Positions 8,317 through 17,300 of a stretch of 64,000 nt of DNA are shown piece by piece. The stretch comes from Mesorhizobium ventifaucium (lineage in GTDB: Bacteria > Pseudomonadota > Alphaproteobacteria > Rhizobiales > Rhizobiaceae). How positions within the stretch are numbered: the stretch's first letter is position 1; the number at the start of each line of letters is the position of its first letter. Under the pieces are notes generated by a model that ran no database searches, was not told where the DNA came from, and saw only the letters and a program-made list of their open reading frames with translations. The position numbers and the translations under genes were made by a program. The DNA is taken from contig NZ_CAKXZS010000023.1 of NCBI RefSeq assembly GCF_935822925.1, forward strand, positions 248,001-312,000. The letters run 5' to 3'.

Positions 8317-10479
8317 CTAGGTTCGCACGATGAGCGGTACTAACCCCTCATGCCGGTCGGCGAGAAAGGCGACAACCCGATCGCCGACACGCTGGAACGT
8401 CAGATCCACCTTGCTGGTGCCAACGCCAAGATGCCTCAGCGTGAGCGTGTCGATACCAATCGGCAGCCTGGGACGGGTGACGTGGATTTCGCCGGCCCAG
8501 CCGTCGATCTCGAGGCCGAGGCAGGCCTGCATCAGCATGAAGGCAGACCCAGCCGACCACGCCTGCGGCAGGCAGGCGACCGGATAGGCGATCGGCGCTT
8601 CGCCCGGCGCGCGGGTAAAGCCGCAGAACAGCTCGGGCAACCGCATGTTGAAATGGACAGCCGATTCAAAGGTGCTGCTCATCAGCCGGATCACGTTTTC
8701 ACGCTCGCCAAAGCGTGCCAGACCGGCGCCGCAAATGGCGGTGTCATGCGGCCAGATCGAGCCGTTGTGGTATGACATCGGGTTGAAGAACACAGCATCG
8801 TCGGCGAGCGTTCTCAGCCCCCAGCCCGAATGGAAGGACGCCGAAAGCAGCTGGTCGGCGACCATCTGCGCCCGTGCCGGCGCGGGGAGGCCGACATAGA
8901 GAAGGTGCCCGACATTAGACGTCCGCACCTTGCACGGCTCGCCGGCGCCGTCGATCGCCAAGGCATAGAAGCCGAGGTCGTCCAGCCAGAAATGGCGTTC
9001 CACAGCGGCGCGCATGGCCTCGGCGCTGCTCTCCCAATGATCGGCCCTGTCGATCTCGCCGCGGCGGCGGGCGAGCGCCGCCAACCCCCGGAACGCGGCA
9101 AAGGCGTAGCCTTGCACCTCCACCAGGGCGATCGGTCCCTTGGGGGTTCGGCCGTCGGCATGGAAGACGGAATCGTGGCTGTCCTTCCATCCCTGGTTGG
9201 CGAGGCCGGACTCGGCGGCACGCTGATAGGTGACGAAGCCGGTCGGCCGGCTTGCCTCCTCGGTCCATTCAGCCGCAGCACAGAGCGACGGCCACAGGCT
9301 GTCGACGAACGCCATGTCACCGGTACGGTCCGCATAGGCGCAGGCAAGATGGATGTAGAGTGGCGTCGTGTCGACACCGCCATAGTAGCGGCCGAAGGGG
9401 AGCTCCCGCAGCGCCGCCATTTCGCCTTTGCGGGTCTCGTGCATGATCTTGCCCGGCTGCGAGTCGCTGAACGGCGATGTCTCCGTCGCCTGGTGTTGGG
9501 CAAGGAAGGCCAGCACGCCTCGCGCCAAGCCCGGGTTCAGCCACAGCATCTGCAAGGCGGAGATCACGCCGTCGCGGCCGAACGCCGTCGAAAACCAGGG
9601 GATTCCCGCATAGGGGTAGGGTCCGGTCGTAAGCTCGGTTGTCAGCAACGCCACATCGGCGCGGGCACGCTCGACCCAATCGTTGAACACGCGCCCGGAA
9701 CTGTGCACCGTAGCACCATGGCGGCGCTTGGCCCGCATGCCGAAGCGAGCCCGGGCCGCGGCGGCGCGGAAGCGATCGCGGTTCGGCGTTTCCGCCACCT
9801 CGGGACCGACTTCGACATACAGCACCTTGCTGCTGCGCCTCGTCACGGCGATCAGGAAATCCGCACGGTCGCCCGTCAGCTGGTCTGGCGCCTGCGAGAA
9901 CGATATCGCCGACATCCGCGCCAGCCCATCCAACCCGTCGTAGCGAAGCAGCACGCAGGTCTCATCCGTCTTGGCAGCATGGGCCATGCCGCGCTTCAGC
10001 CTTGTCGAGCCCCGCACTTCGAACATGTCGCGGAAATCGGCGGCAAAATGCAGCGAAACGCGGATGGTGGAGTGTTCCTGGCTGTAGTTGGAAAGGGTGA
10101 TGCGTTCAAACAGCCGGTCCTGCCAAAGCAGCCTGACGCGTTCGATATGGATCGCGCCCTGCGGAATGTCCCGGCCGCGGACGCCCTGCATCGGCAGATT
10201 GGTCAGGTTGGAGGTGAAGAGCACATTGTCCTGGCTGAGCGACGCACCGAGCAGCGATGTCTGCCGGTCGCCGACGGTCAGCCGGAATTCGGAAAGCACT
10301 CGCGTGTCGTCACGGAAGAAACCGTCGCCGGCGCCGCGGATATCGCCGTAGGCGTCGGCCACGGCAAAACAATCGCCTTGCTTGAGGGCGAACAGCCGAT
10401 GCGGCTCTCGAGGTGCGGTGGCGTCCAGGGACGCAAGTGCTACCGCGGGATCAAGCTGACGCTCGTCGAGTTGGGCCAT
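8317..10479 (-). CDS. Glycogen debranching-type amylo-alpha-1,6-glucosidase (GDE N-terminal plus six-hairpin glycosidase)
   Basis: The 720-residue product has an N-terminal GDE_N_bis-like region (about 30-220, including GDIRGAGDGFFRDDTRVLS) and a six-hairpin glycosidase domain (about 290-690, with PWFSTAFGRDGVISALQMLW and FNPMSYHNGSIWPHDTA). Relatives are annotated as amylo-alpha-1,6-glucosidases and probably trim alpha-glucans. No signal peptide is visible, so it should be cytosolic. It lies between a GT4 transferase and otsA on the same strand, suggesting glycogen or maltodextrin turnover coupled to trehalose production. Substrate specificity cannot be read from sequence. Confidence 0.85.
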   Translation of the reverse strand: MAQLDERQLDPAVALASLDATAPREPHRLFALKQGDCFAVADAYGDIRGAGDGFFRDDTRVLSEFRLTVGDRQTSLLGASLSQDNVLFTSNLTNLPMQGVRGRDIPQGAIHIERVRLLWQDRLFERITLSNYSQEHSTIRVSLHFAADFRDMFEVRGSTRLKRGMAHAAKTDETCVLLRYDGLDGLARMSAISFSQAPDQLTGDRADFLIAVTRRSSKVLYVEVGPEVAETPNRDRFRAAAARARFGMRAKRRHGATVHSSGRVFNDWVERARADVALLTTELTTGPYPYAGIPWFSTAFGRDGVISALQMLWLNPGLARGVLAFLAQHQATETSPFSDSQPGKIMHETRKGEMAALRELPFGRYYGGVDTTPLYIHLACAYADRTGDMAFVDSLWPSLCAAAEWTEEASRPTGFVTYQRAAESGLANQGWKDSHDSVFHADGRTPKGPIALVEVQGYAFAAFRGLAALARRRGEIDRADHWESSAEAMRAAVERHFWLDDLGFYALAIDGAGEPCKVRTSNVGHLLYVGLPAPARAQMVADQLLSASFHSGWGLRTLADDAVFFNPMSYHNGSIWPHDTAICGAGLARFGERENVIRLMSSTFESAVHFNMRLPELFCGFTRAPGEAPIAYPVACLPQAWSAGSAFMLMQACLGLEIDGWAGEIHVTRPRLPIGIDTLTLRHLGVGTSKVDLTFQRVGDRVVAFLADRHEGLVPLIVRT

Positions 10480-10520
10480 TCTCTACATCTCCCTCGTTTC
10501 GCCCCCCGAGGTAATGCCGC

Positions 10521-11582
10521 TCACGACGCTCTTGCTTCGGCCGAGGCGCCGATCAAGCGCGCATAGGCGGAAACGTAGTCGCGGGTCATTCTTTTGGCAG
10601 AAAACCGCCTTTCGAAGACAGCCCGCACCTTCCGCCTATCGAGCCGCAGCAAGTCGGGCACCGAGGCAACCGCCCGTTCCATGGAATCCACGATAAAACC
10701 GGTCACGCCTTGGTCGACGATTTCCGGCAAGGCGCCGCGGTTCCAGCCGATCACCGGCGTGCCGCAGGCCATCGCTTCTATGACGGCAAGACCGAACGGC
10801 TCCGGCCAGTCGATCGGGAATACGAGGCCGGCCGCCTTGCCGAGGAATTCCGCCTTTTTGTCTTCCTCGATCTCGCCGACATAGTCGACACGATCACCAT
10901 CGACCAGCGGCTCGACCATTTTGCGGAAATAAGCCCGATCGTCGTCACCGATCTTTGCTGCAAGCTTCAGTTTCAGCCCCGAGCGCAGCGCGATCTCGAT
11001 GGCACGATCCGGACGCTTGTCGCGCGACATCCGGCCAAGGAAGGCGAGGTACGGCTCCCCTGGGCTCGGCTCGAAAACCGGCTTGTAGAGTTCGGTCGGC
11101 AGCCCGTGGTGGATCGTCGCCAGCCAGTTGGCGTCGGCCAGCCCCGTCCTTTGGCTGCCGGACACGGAGATCATTGGAAAGCGCGGGAAACGCTCATAGG
11201 CCGGTGCCAGATCGACATAGTCGAGCCTGCCATGCGGCGTCGTCACCGTCCGCTCATGGATGTGCTCGAAGAAGGGAAAATGCAGGAAATGGCTGAGGTG
11301 GAAGTGAATTATATCAAATTCTTGAGCTCGTTTCCTCACCTCGGAAAGCATCGAAAGGTGCGCGGCTGTCTCGGATTTCAGCGGGCGTGGGTCAAGACGC
11401 AGCGCACGCTCGCGACAGGGCACTAATTCTGCCGAGGTCCTTGTATCGCCACTGGCGAACAAAGTTACGTCATGGCCTAGCTCGACCAATCCTTCAGTCA
11501 GATAGGAGACAATGCGCTCCGTGCCTCCATAGAGCCGAGGCGGCACGGATTCGTGGAGCGGCGCCACATGGGCTATTTTCAT
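10521..11582 (-). CDS. Glycosyltransferase family 4
   Basis: Retaining GT-B glycosyltransferase. I chose the start at 11582 (MKIAHVAPLHESVPPRLYGG), which gives the usual N-terminal strand and the GGTER loop; an upstream in-frame codon at 11606 has no better signal. The C-terminal half shows FLGRMSRDKRPDRAIEIA and the nucleotide-sugar-binding EPFGLAVIEAMACGTPVIGW. The product is 353 residues and cytosolic. It is the first gene of the minus-strand operon with the glucosidase and otsAB. Donor and acceptor are unknown; neighbours suggest alpha-glucan or trehalose-related sugar chemistry. Confidence 0.85.
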   Translation of the reverse strand: MKIAHVAPLHESVPPRLYGGTERIVSYLTEGLVELGHDVTLFASGDTRTSAELVPCRERALRLDPRPLKSETAAHLSMLSEVRKRAQEFDIIHFHLSHFLHFPFFEHIHERTVTTPHGRLDYVDLAPAYERFPRFPMISVSGSQRTGLADANWLATIHHGLPTELYKPVFEPSPGEPYLAFLGRMSRDKRPDRAIEIALRSGLKLKLAAKIGDDDRAYFRKMVEPLVDGDRVDYVGEIEEDKKAEFLGKAAGLVFPIDWPEPFGLAVIEAMACGTPVIGWNRGALPEIVDQGVTGFIVDSMERAVASVPDLLRLDRRKVRAVFERRFSAKRMTRDYVSAYARLIGASAEARAS

Positions 11583-11703
11583 AGGCTGGCATTTCCCAGA
11601 AATCATCGCTGATGTCGAAATGCACCACTACCCCGAACGTTCCCGCGACGGCCAAGAAGTCGGAGGTAAGAACTTAGGCGATGAGTGGCGATTGACCCAG
11701 CCG

Positions 11704-11738
11704 GCCCGCTGCCGTTTATCAAGGCAGCGGGCGTTTTT
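11704..11738 (+). terminator. Orphan rho-independent terminator in a divergent intergenic region
   Basis: Arms GCCCGCTGCC (11704-11713) and GGCAGCGGGC (11723-11732) pair perfectly over a 9-base loop, followed by GTTTTT. On the plus strand no coding gene ends here: the GT4 gene starts leftward at 11582 and DUF982 copy 2 starts at 11812. It therefore ends a short non-coding transcript or acts as an attenuator in the DUF982 leader. Confidence 0.7.
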
Positions 11739-11811
11739 GCCGGGAACCAATTGGCTAGCCGTGAATTTAATTAGGTTCGATCGAACGCATCGCGATCGAC
11801 GGGAGGAAAAG
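11736..11811 (+). promoter_or_regulatory. Leader of DUF982 copy 2, conserved with the leader at 5042
   Basis: Matches the leader of copy 1 over its whole length and ends in the same GGGAGGAAAA ribosome site 5-6 bases before the ATG. Here the conserved block starts inside the U-run of the orphan terminator, so terminator and leader are adjacent; copy 1 has no matching terminator. Confidence 0.6.
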
Positions 11812-12114
11812 ATGAATCGCCTGGAATTCTTTACGCCGGTGCGAATTGCGCGCGGGCATGGACGACCTGTGGAAGAAATCGACAATGTCAACGAAGCGAT
11901 GACGTTTTTGCGCCACTGGCCGAAGGGTAGGCGCGGCCCGGTGTATCAATGCGCGCTGAACTGCTGCGCTGCGGCACTGGCAGGTCAGATGTCTGCCGAG
12001 GAAGCAAGAAAGGCTTTTACGGGCTTTGCCCGGATCACCCGGCTGCTGGATGACGACATAGCGCTGCCGATACGCGGCGAAAAGATGGAGAGCGCATACA
12101 CGCCGAGGCGATAG
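11812..12114 (+). CDS. DUF982 family protein (copy 2)
   Basis: A 100-residue paralogue of the gene at 5118, starting MNRLEFFTPVRIARGHGRP and carrying the same core (RRGPVYQCALNCCAAALAGQ) and FTGFARITRLLDDD. The start is fixed by GGGAGG and by paralogue alignment. Function unknown; the family is rhizobial. The two copies have the same length and nearly the same C-terminal half, and neither shows a signal peptide or membrane segment. Confidence 0.8.
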   Translation: MNRLEFFTPVRIARGHGRPVEEIDNVNEAMTFLRHWPKGRRGPVYQCALNCCAAALAGQMSAEEARKAFTGFARITRLLDDDIALPIRGEKMESAYTPRR

Positions 12115-12265
12115 ACGCCAGCGCTCCCAGGTGCCAGTTACCGACCTGTCTCTGTTGGCGACCGCGGGCCTCGCGCGATATCGTTGCCTTGCCCTAACGG
12201 AACGGGGCCACCAACCAGCTAATCGTTGACGCACCTCGGCGCCTGGATCCAGGCCGACCCCAAAA

Positions 12266-13006
12266 TTATGGCAAGACCGAAATGCGCCCCAGAAGAGCCA
12301 CCAATTCCGCCTGACGTCTCGTTTCGGTCTTGGCGAACAGCGAGGCAAGCTGTGAGCGGATCGTGGTGCGGCTGAGCCGCCAACTGCGGGCGATTTCCAA
12401 CGGCGCATCGCCCTGAGCCAAACGCAGAGCCAGGTGCGTTTCCGCACTCGTCAAGCCAAACATGCTTTGCAGTGTCTGAGGATTTGGCCCCGACCTGTTC
12501 ACACGGCCAAGCAGTGCCACGATGCTCGTTCCGTCAGGGGCGATAAGACCGTTCTCTTTCAGTACCACCGGCCTATCACCTGTGCTGCGGATCACCACCC
12601 AAGAAAGGGAGCCCGGCAGGAAAGGCGCCGGAACATTTGCGACCAGCCGTCTTAGGGCTGCCGAAAGCTCACTGGCTGTATCAGCCGCTTCGCCTTTGTG
12701 CTCCAGAGTGAGGCGCTCCAGCGTGGGGCGCTCCATCGTGGTTAGAGCAGCTGCGTTCCATTCGATTACTTTTCTGTCGCGGTTCAGTACGAGATAACCA
12801 CAGCCGAGGCGATCAAGCATGCCGGTGACGGATTCCAGGCTGCGTCTCTTTGGTTCGTCGCCCCCTTTGTCCGGCCGATCTGATGCACGAGCTGAAGGAT
12901 AAGCACATAAGGGCCGCGTCACCTGCGCGTCAGGGTTATACTTGGCTCCTGGTGTGATGTACCGGTTGCCCGCAACGGCATCACTGTATCTATCGATCAT
13001 AGTCAT
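12266..13006 (-). CDS. LuxR-type transcriptional regulator with PAS-like sensor region
   Basis: The 246-residue product has a C-terminal LuxR-type helix-turn-helix (about 180-240, FGLTSAETHLALRLAQGDAP then RSWRLSRTTIRSQLASLFAK). A central PAS-like region (about 60-165, GCGYLVLNRDRKVIEWNAAA) precedes it. There is no phosphoacceptor receiver domain, so it probably senses a ligand or redox state directly. The start at 13006 has a strong GGGGAGG site. It is transcribed away from the HWE kinase at 13253, with 246 bases between them, so the two may share a regulated promoter region. The signal is unknown. Confidence 0.82.
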   Translation of the reverse strand: MTMIDRYSDAVAGNRYITPGAKYNPDAQVTRPLCAYPSARASDRPDKGGDEPKRRSLESVTGMLDRLGCGYLVLNRDRKVIEWNAAALTTMERPTLERLTLEHKGEAADTASELSAALRRLVANVPAPFLPGSLSWVVIRSTGDRPVVLKENGLIAPDGTSIVALLGRVNRSGPNPQTLQSMFGLTSAETHLALRLAQGDAPLEIARSWRLSRTTIRSQLASLFAKTETRRQAELVALLGRISVLP

Positions 13007-13194
13007 TTTTCAACCTCCCCAAAGGTCCATCAGCCCGTAATAACTTGTCCGGGATTTACGAACAGTCTTCTTGCATAGGGCGCGCAAAAAACGCGCTCCC
13101 TACTACCTTGAAACTCGTTATATTCTGATGAGTTCTGCTCGCCCCTGTTTGATAAAATGCGCGCTGTGATAGTGGTATGGCAATCCCGCAGTCG

Positions 13195-13237
13195 GACTAG
13201 GTTGTACGTTTTTTGCTCTAGTCTCGACGGCCTAGTC
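13195..13237. promoter_or_regulatory. Possible operator: inverted GACTAGG/CCTAGTC before the HWE kinase
   Basis: GACTAGG (13195-13201) and CCTAGTC (13231-13237) are a perfect inverted pair, and a further CTAGTC lies between them (from 13219). The block ends 15 bases before the kinase start. It could bind the divergent LuxR-type regulator, or the short repeats could be chance. Confidence 0.3.
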
Positions 13238-13252
13238 AAAAGGTAGTAGTTT

Positions 13253-15001
13253 ATGTCGATGAACTGGCAGTCGCGCAGGTCGGATTTGAACCCAACAGGC
13301 AGACTGCTAACTCACCTTGCCTCCGCATCGGTACTGGCTGCTACGCTGATATTTGAGACAAAAGCGTCAGCATACATCGGAGAAGGGTCGAGTTTCCTGG
13401 AATTTATTCCAGCTATTATTATCATTTCCTACCTTGAAGACCGTGGTCCTGCGCTTGCGGCGACGGTCCTGATGGTGGCTGCCGGCTTGTGGACACGAAG
13501 CACCCTGCATGGTCAGATCTCCGGCGAAGATTGGGCGCGCGCCATTCTGCTTCTGATTTCCGGTGGCGTGATTGCCATGACATTCCATCGGCTGCGGCAG
13601 GACGTGCGTGAGCTGCTGGAGGTAGCGGAAGCCAGGCTTGCTGCCGTCGAAGCAACCGAAAGCCGCTATCGTTGGGCTTTCGAACGCGCCGCCATGGGGT
13701 TCGCAAACACCAACGAGAAAGGTGAGCTGCTTCAATCCAACAGACGCCTCAGCGAGATGACAGGCTACGAGGAGGAGGAGCTTGCCCAATTGCAGCTGGA
13801 GACACTCGTTCATCCGGACGACCGTGATGCCCTGGCACAATTGCTGGCTGGCCTGGGCAAAGACTCTGCTTCGTTCGCTTCGGAGGTGCGACTTTCAAGA
13901 AAGAACGGTTCGGCATTCTGGGCGCGGCTAACGCTGTCTATGTCCGTGCCCGACGGAGTTCTCTCAGAGACCATTTTCGTGGTGGTCGACGATATCTCGG
14001 AACGACGAGCCGTGCACGAAGCGCTTCGGGCTCAGAAGGAGTGGCTGGATCTCGCTTTGTCTGCTGGACGCCTGGCCACGTGGCGGATCGACCTTAAAGA
14101 CGGCATCGTCACCGGCTCGGGCACGTTCTGGGACATTCTCGGACTGCCCCCGGTCGGTAGCCGCCGGTTGGAGGAACTGTCAGCCGTCGTTCATCCGGCG
14201 GACTGGCCAAAGCTGGCTGTGTCGAGAAAGCTCGCACCGGTCACGAACTACGACGTCGAGATTCGCGTTCGACGACCGGACGGACATATCCGCTGGGTTG
14301 CTCTGCGCGGAAGGGAAGAGAAATACGATGATCGTCTACAGCGGCTCGGCGTGGCCGCCGACCTGACCGAGCGACGGCAAACCACGCTGCTGCGTGCTGC
14401 GGCAAAGAAGCGGGAGCGCATTATGCTCGAGCAACGCCACAGGTTCATCAACCTATTCCCGGTGATCACGGCACTGGTGAACATGGTCAATGTTCCCGAG
14501 AACAATGTCGCCAGGTACAAGGAGACGCTCATCGACAGGATTCGTTCGCTCGAGGCAACGCATCTGCTCCTTTCGGGCAACAGCAGCGGGTCGGGGATGC
14601 TCCACGATCTCGTTGTTCAGGAGTTGCAACCGTATATGGGGACGCGCGACATATCAGTCAGCGGTCCCTCGGTTACGATGTCGGGAGGCGCCGCCGAGAG
14701 CTTTGCGATGATTGTTCATGAGCTTGCGACCAATTCCTTGAAACATGGAGCGCTTGGCGATTCAAAAGGCCGGGTCGAGGTAAATTGGACGTTCGCATCG
14801 GAAGATGCGGGCGGTGACATCGTGTTCGATTGGGTGGAATCAGGGCGGCGGCGGCCTTCAAAAGTTGTCCGCCATGGTTTCGGTTCAATGATAATCGGAG
14901 TGGATGGGGCGCCGCTTGTCGGTCACTCTCCCAAGCTGGAAATGACGGGTCACGGGCTGCGATATTCACTGCGGCTGTCGCGCAAGGAAATCGGCCCTTG
15001 A
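13253..15001 (+). CDS. Membrane-bound HWE-type sensor histidine kinase with two PAS domains
   Basis: The 582-residue product has three or four N-terminal hydrophobic segments within residues about 20-118, then PAS domain 1 (about 135-250, with TGYEEEELAQ and a terminal DDISERRAVHEAL), PAS/PAC domain 2 (about 260-380, ending AADLTERRQ), and a kinase domain. The H-box histidine is in EQRHRFINLFPVI, the N-box is HELATNSLKHGALG, and the G-box is GFGSMII. This arrangement is that of HWE kinases, common in rhizobia. It converges with a NarL-type response regulator at 15070, the likely partner. Confidence 0.85.
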   Translation: MSMNWQSRRSDLNPTGRLLTHLASASVLAATLIFETKASAYIGEGSSFLEFIPAIIIISYLEDRGPALAATVLMVAAGLWTRSTLHGQISGEDWARAILLLISGGVIAMTFHRLRQDVRELLEVAEARLAAVEATESRYRWAFERAAMGFANTNEKGELLQSNRRLSEMTGYEEEELAQLQLETLVHPDDRDALAQLLAGLGKDSASFASEVRLSRKNGSAFWARLTLSMSVPDGVLSETIFVVVDDISERRAVHEALRAQKEWLDLALSAGRLATWRIDLKDGIVTGSGTFWDILGLPPVGSRRLEELSAVVHPADWPKLAVSRKLAPVTNYDVEIRVRRPDGHIRWVALRGREEKYDDRLQRLGVAADLTERRQTTLLRAAAKKRERIMLEQRHRFINLFPVITALVNMVNVPENNVARYKETLIDRIRSLEATHLLLSGNSSGSGMLHDLVVQELQPYMGTRDISVSGPSVTMSGGAAESFAMIVHELATNSLKHGALGDSKGRVEVNWTFASEDAGGDIVFDWVESGRRRPSKVVRHGFGSMIIGVDGAPLVGHSPKLEMTGHGLRYSLRLSRKEIGP

Positions 15002-15069
15002 CGCCATCGGGCCAAGACCGGAAGCGTTTAACAGCGCCCCTTGCGTATCAAAAGAACGTCGTTCTCTAA

Positions 15070-15744
15070 TTAGTTGATATCCCTTGTTAACCATGTCTTC
15101 AGCATAACGGCAGCCTCCGTCCGATTCCGCACCCCAAGCTCACGCAAAACCGCAGCGGCATGGATTTTCGTCGTCGCTTCGGCGATTTCCAGATCGCGCG
15201 CAATTTCCTTGTTCGAATACCCTTCCGCCATCAGCTTGAGCACCTCCTTCTGCCTCGAGGTCAGCCTGCCAAGATTGCCAGTGGTGGTGCGTCGGTGTGG
15301 GACATGCTCGGAGGGAGCAGGTGCGTGAGTTGTTGGCGCAGCACCGGGGCGCGACAGAAGTGCAGGGACGTAGATGCGGCCCGAGAGGATTTCGTTGACG
15401 GCCAGAACGACCTCCTCGTCTCTTTGCGACTTTACGATATAGCCGTGGAGTCCGATCGACAGAGCCGTGAGTATCTCCGAGCGTGAATCGTTTCCGGAAA
15501 CGATCGCAAATCGCGTATCCGGATAGGCCGACAGAATGCCGCTGAGCACTTCCTGATTGAGCAATCCCGGCATGTTCAGATCCAGGATCGCAAGATCAAC
15601 GGACGCCTGCTCCGCCAGCAGACTGAGCGCGGCGTCGAAACACGACGCCTCAAATATCTCCACACCTGGAATGCCTGCGCTCAGAGCCAATCGCAGGCCA
15701 CGACGATATAGGCCGTGATCGTCGGCGATGACGATTCGATACAT
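15070..15744 (-). CDS. NarL/FixJ-type response regulator
   Basis: The 224-residue product has an N-terminal receiver domain (MYRIVIADDHGLYRRGL; acceptor Asp in LAILDLNMPG near residue 56; conserved Lys in GYIVKSQ) and a LuxR-type helix-turn-helix at about residues 158-220 (LTSRQKEVLKLMAEGYSNKE). The linker is Pro/Ala/His-rich. It converges with the HWE kinase gene, their stops being 68 bases apart. It is therefore probably phosphorylated by that kinase, although HWE kinases often pair with other regulator types. Confidence 0.88.
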   Translation of the reverse strand: MYRIVIADDHGLYRRGLRLALSAGIPGVEIFEASCFDAALSLLAEQASVDLAILDLNMPGLLNQEVLSGILSAYPDTRFAIVSGNDSRSEILTALSIGLHGYIVKSQRDEEVVLAVNEILSGRIYVPALLSRPGAAPTTHAPAPSEHVPHRRTTTGNLGRLTSRQKEVLKLMAEGYSNKEIARDLEIAEATTKIHAAAVLRELGVRNRTEAAVMLKTWLTRDIN

Positions 15745-16115
15745 TGAACTACCCCAACGAAACCTGAATGGATTGAGCGGTCACGGGCCTTTGGAGTCGT
15801 GGCCAATCACTCGTCAATTCATCCAGTCAACGCCAGCGGTGCCCCAACACCGCAAGCCCAGATTGCTAATATAATCCTAAAAGGCAGGTAAGGCTCCTCT
15901 TTTTTTGAACTCTGTCAACGAGAGCCGCTGAACACGTCGAATTATCCGTTCCTATCTCCACGACCATGTAACAACGCCTTGAGACGATGCCGATTCCTCG
16001 CGATTGCCAATGCCCATAGCGACGAGTGTTTTTGGATTGCCGATCGGGAACTTAGTGATCTAACTTCCACACAAATGTCGGACACCGCAAACCGGCAAGA
16101 CAGAAGGGGGCTGTC
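15745..16115. other. Intergenic region with no recognised gene
   Basis: The 371 bases between the divergently transcribed response regulator and the methyltransferase gene hold no convincing coding frame. There is an A/T-rich stretch (about 15870-15910) with a run of T, which may be promoter DNA for one or both genes. No inverted repeat or known RNA motif was recognised. Confidence 0.5.
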
Positions 16116-16802
16116 GTGAGAGAAGAGATCAGTGTCGCCGAAGCCTATCGCAAAGGCCGCACCATCTTCATGGGGCTGGAGTTGCTCATCGCGCCCGGTG
16201 CGCTCGTTCCCCGGCCGGAGACGGAGTTGCTCGGCGCGACAGCAATTGATGTTCTGCGTCGAATGAACCGGCCGGCGCCGCGCGTTGTCGACATGTGCTG
16301 CGGGGCCGGCAATCTGGCCTGCGCCATCGCGCATTACGCCCCTGCCGCGCAGGTCTGGGCGAGCGATCTCACCGATGGATGCGTCGAGGTCGCGCGCCGC
16401 AACGTCGCCCATCACGACATGGCGGATCGCGTGTCGGTGCTTCAGGGTGACTTGTTCAGTGCTTTCTCGGGCTTGGAGCTCGATAACACGATCGACGTGA
16501 TCGCCTGCAACCCGCCTTACATTTCGGAAAATCGGCTCGAGGGCGACCGCGCGCATCTGACCGAGCTCGAGCCGCGTGAAGCGTTTGCAGCCGGCCCCTA
16601 CGGCCTGAGCATTCATATGCGGGTGATCAAGGACGCGCCGCGCTACTTGCGGCGCGGAGGCATCCTGCTCTGCGAGATCGGTCTCGGCCAGGACCGGCAG
16701 GTCATGCGTTTGATGGAGCGCTCCAAGTCCTTCGAGGGGATCCGGGCGGTCACGAACGAAGCCGGCGAGGGAAGGGTGGTGGTGGGACATACCACGCCGT
16801 GA
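16116..16802 (+). CDS. PrmC/HemK-like class I methyltransferase
   Basis: S-adenosylmethionine-dependent methyltransferase of 228 residues. The start is GTG at 16116 after GAAGGGGG. It carries the PrmC-type VPRPETELL, the cofactor motif VVDMCCGAGNLACAIA (about residues 57-72) and the catalytic NPPY in IACNPPYISENR near residue 130, a motif for methylating amide or amino nitrogen. It lacks the N-terminal domain of PrmC, which binds release factor, so it is probably not the housekeeping enzyme. The substrate is unknown, and the neighbours do not suggest one. Confidence 0.8.
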   Translation: MREEISVAEAYRKGRTIFMGLELLIAPGALVPRPETELLGATAIDVLRRMNRPAPRVVDMCCGAGNLACAIAHYAPAAQVWASDLTDGCVEVARRNVAHHDMADRVSVLQGDLFSAFSGLELDNTIDVIACNPPYISENRLEGDRAHLTELEPREAFAAGPYGLSIHMRVIKDAPRYLRRGGILLCEIGLGQDRQVMRLMERSKSFEGIRAVTNEAGEGRVVVGHTTP

Positions 16803-16883
16803 GCGTCAGCCATGCCGCAACTGCTGGCTCAATTCGTGGTGTTCACGGTTCTGGCGCGCCAGCAAAAAGCAAAAAAGTGGCGC

Positions 16884-17159
16884 TTACTCGCGTTCCTGAT
16901 CAGCTTTTTGGGCTTTTCTTGATTTTTTTGGTGCTTTCGCAGGCCCGTTGGTGTCTGGGTTTGCGTTGGAGACAAAGCAGTATGCAAAGATGTGTCCCCG
17001 GTTCTCGTCGGTTACTCGGATCCAATCCTTTTCCCACGTTCGGAGCGTAACATGTCGATCTGTCGACATGGCGGCGGCTTTGAAAGGGCTCGGCGCGTTG
17101 ACGACACGCACCGTAATCACGTCATCGCCCTCCATTTGTTCGACGAGGTACGTCTGCAT
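16884..17159 (-). CDS. Hypothetical small basic-tailed protein
   Basis: I chose the ATG at 17159 (MQTYLVEQMEGDDVITVRVV) because GGGGAGG stands 5-6 bases upstream. The 91-residue product reads as a compact beta-rich domain (about residues 1-65, including TWEKDWIRVTDENRGHIFAY) followed by a Lys/Ala-rich tail from about residue 72. No family was recognised. Codon use is like the neighbours and the ribosome site is strong, so it is probably expressed. Confidence 0.6.
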   Translation of the reverse strand: MQTYLVEQMEGDDVITVRVVNAPSPFKAAAMSTDRHVTLRTWEKDWIRVTDENRGHIFAYCFVSNANPDTNGPAKAPKKSRKAQKADQERE

Positions 17160-17300
17160 AAAGGCCTCCCCACCGCCCATTGCAACCTAACGTCAGCCAA
17201 AGAGTTCGGTTGCAGCGTAGCAAAGGGATTATCGACAAATGTGACGAACCGAGGAGGCCTCTGCCCGGCCGGTCCGAGAACGGCGGCTACGGCTCAGTAA

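Noticed and set aside
8830..10566. A 578-residue plus-strand frame across the glucosidase gene
   Set aside because: It is antisense to a well-supported enzyme and shows no signature of its own.
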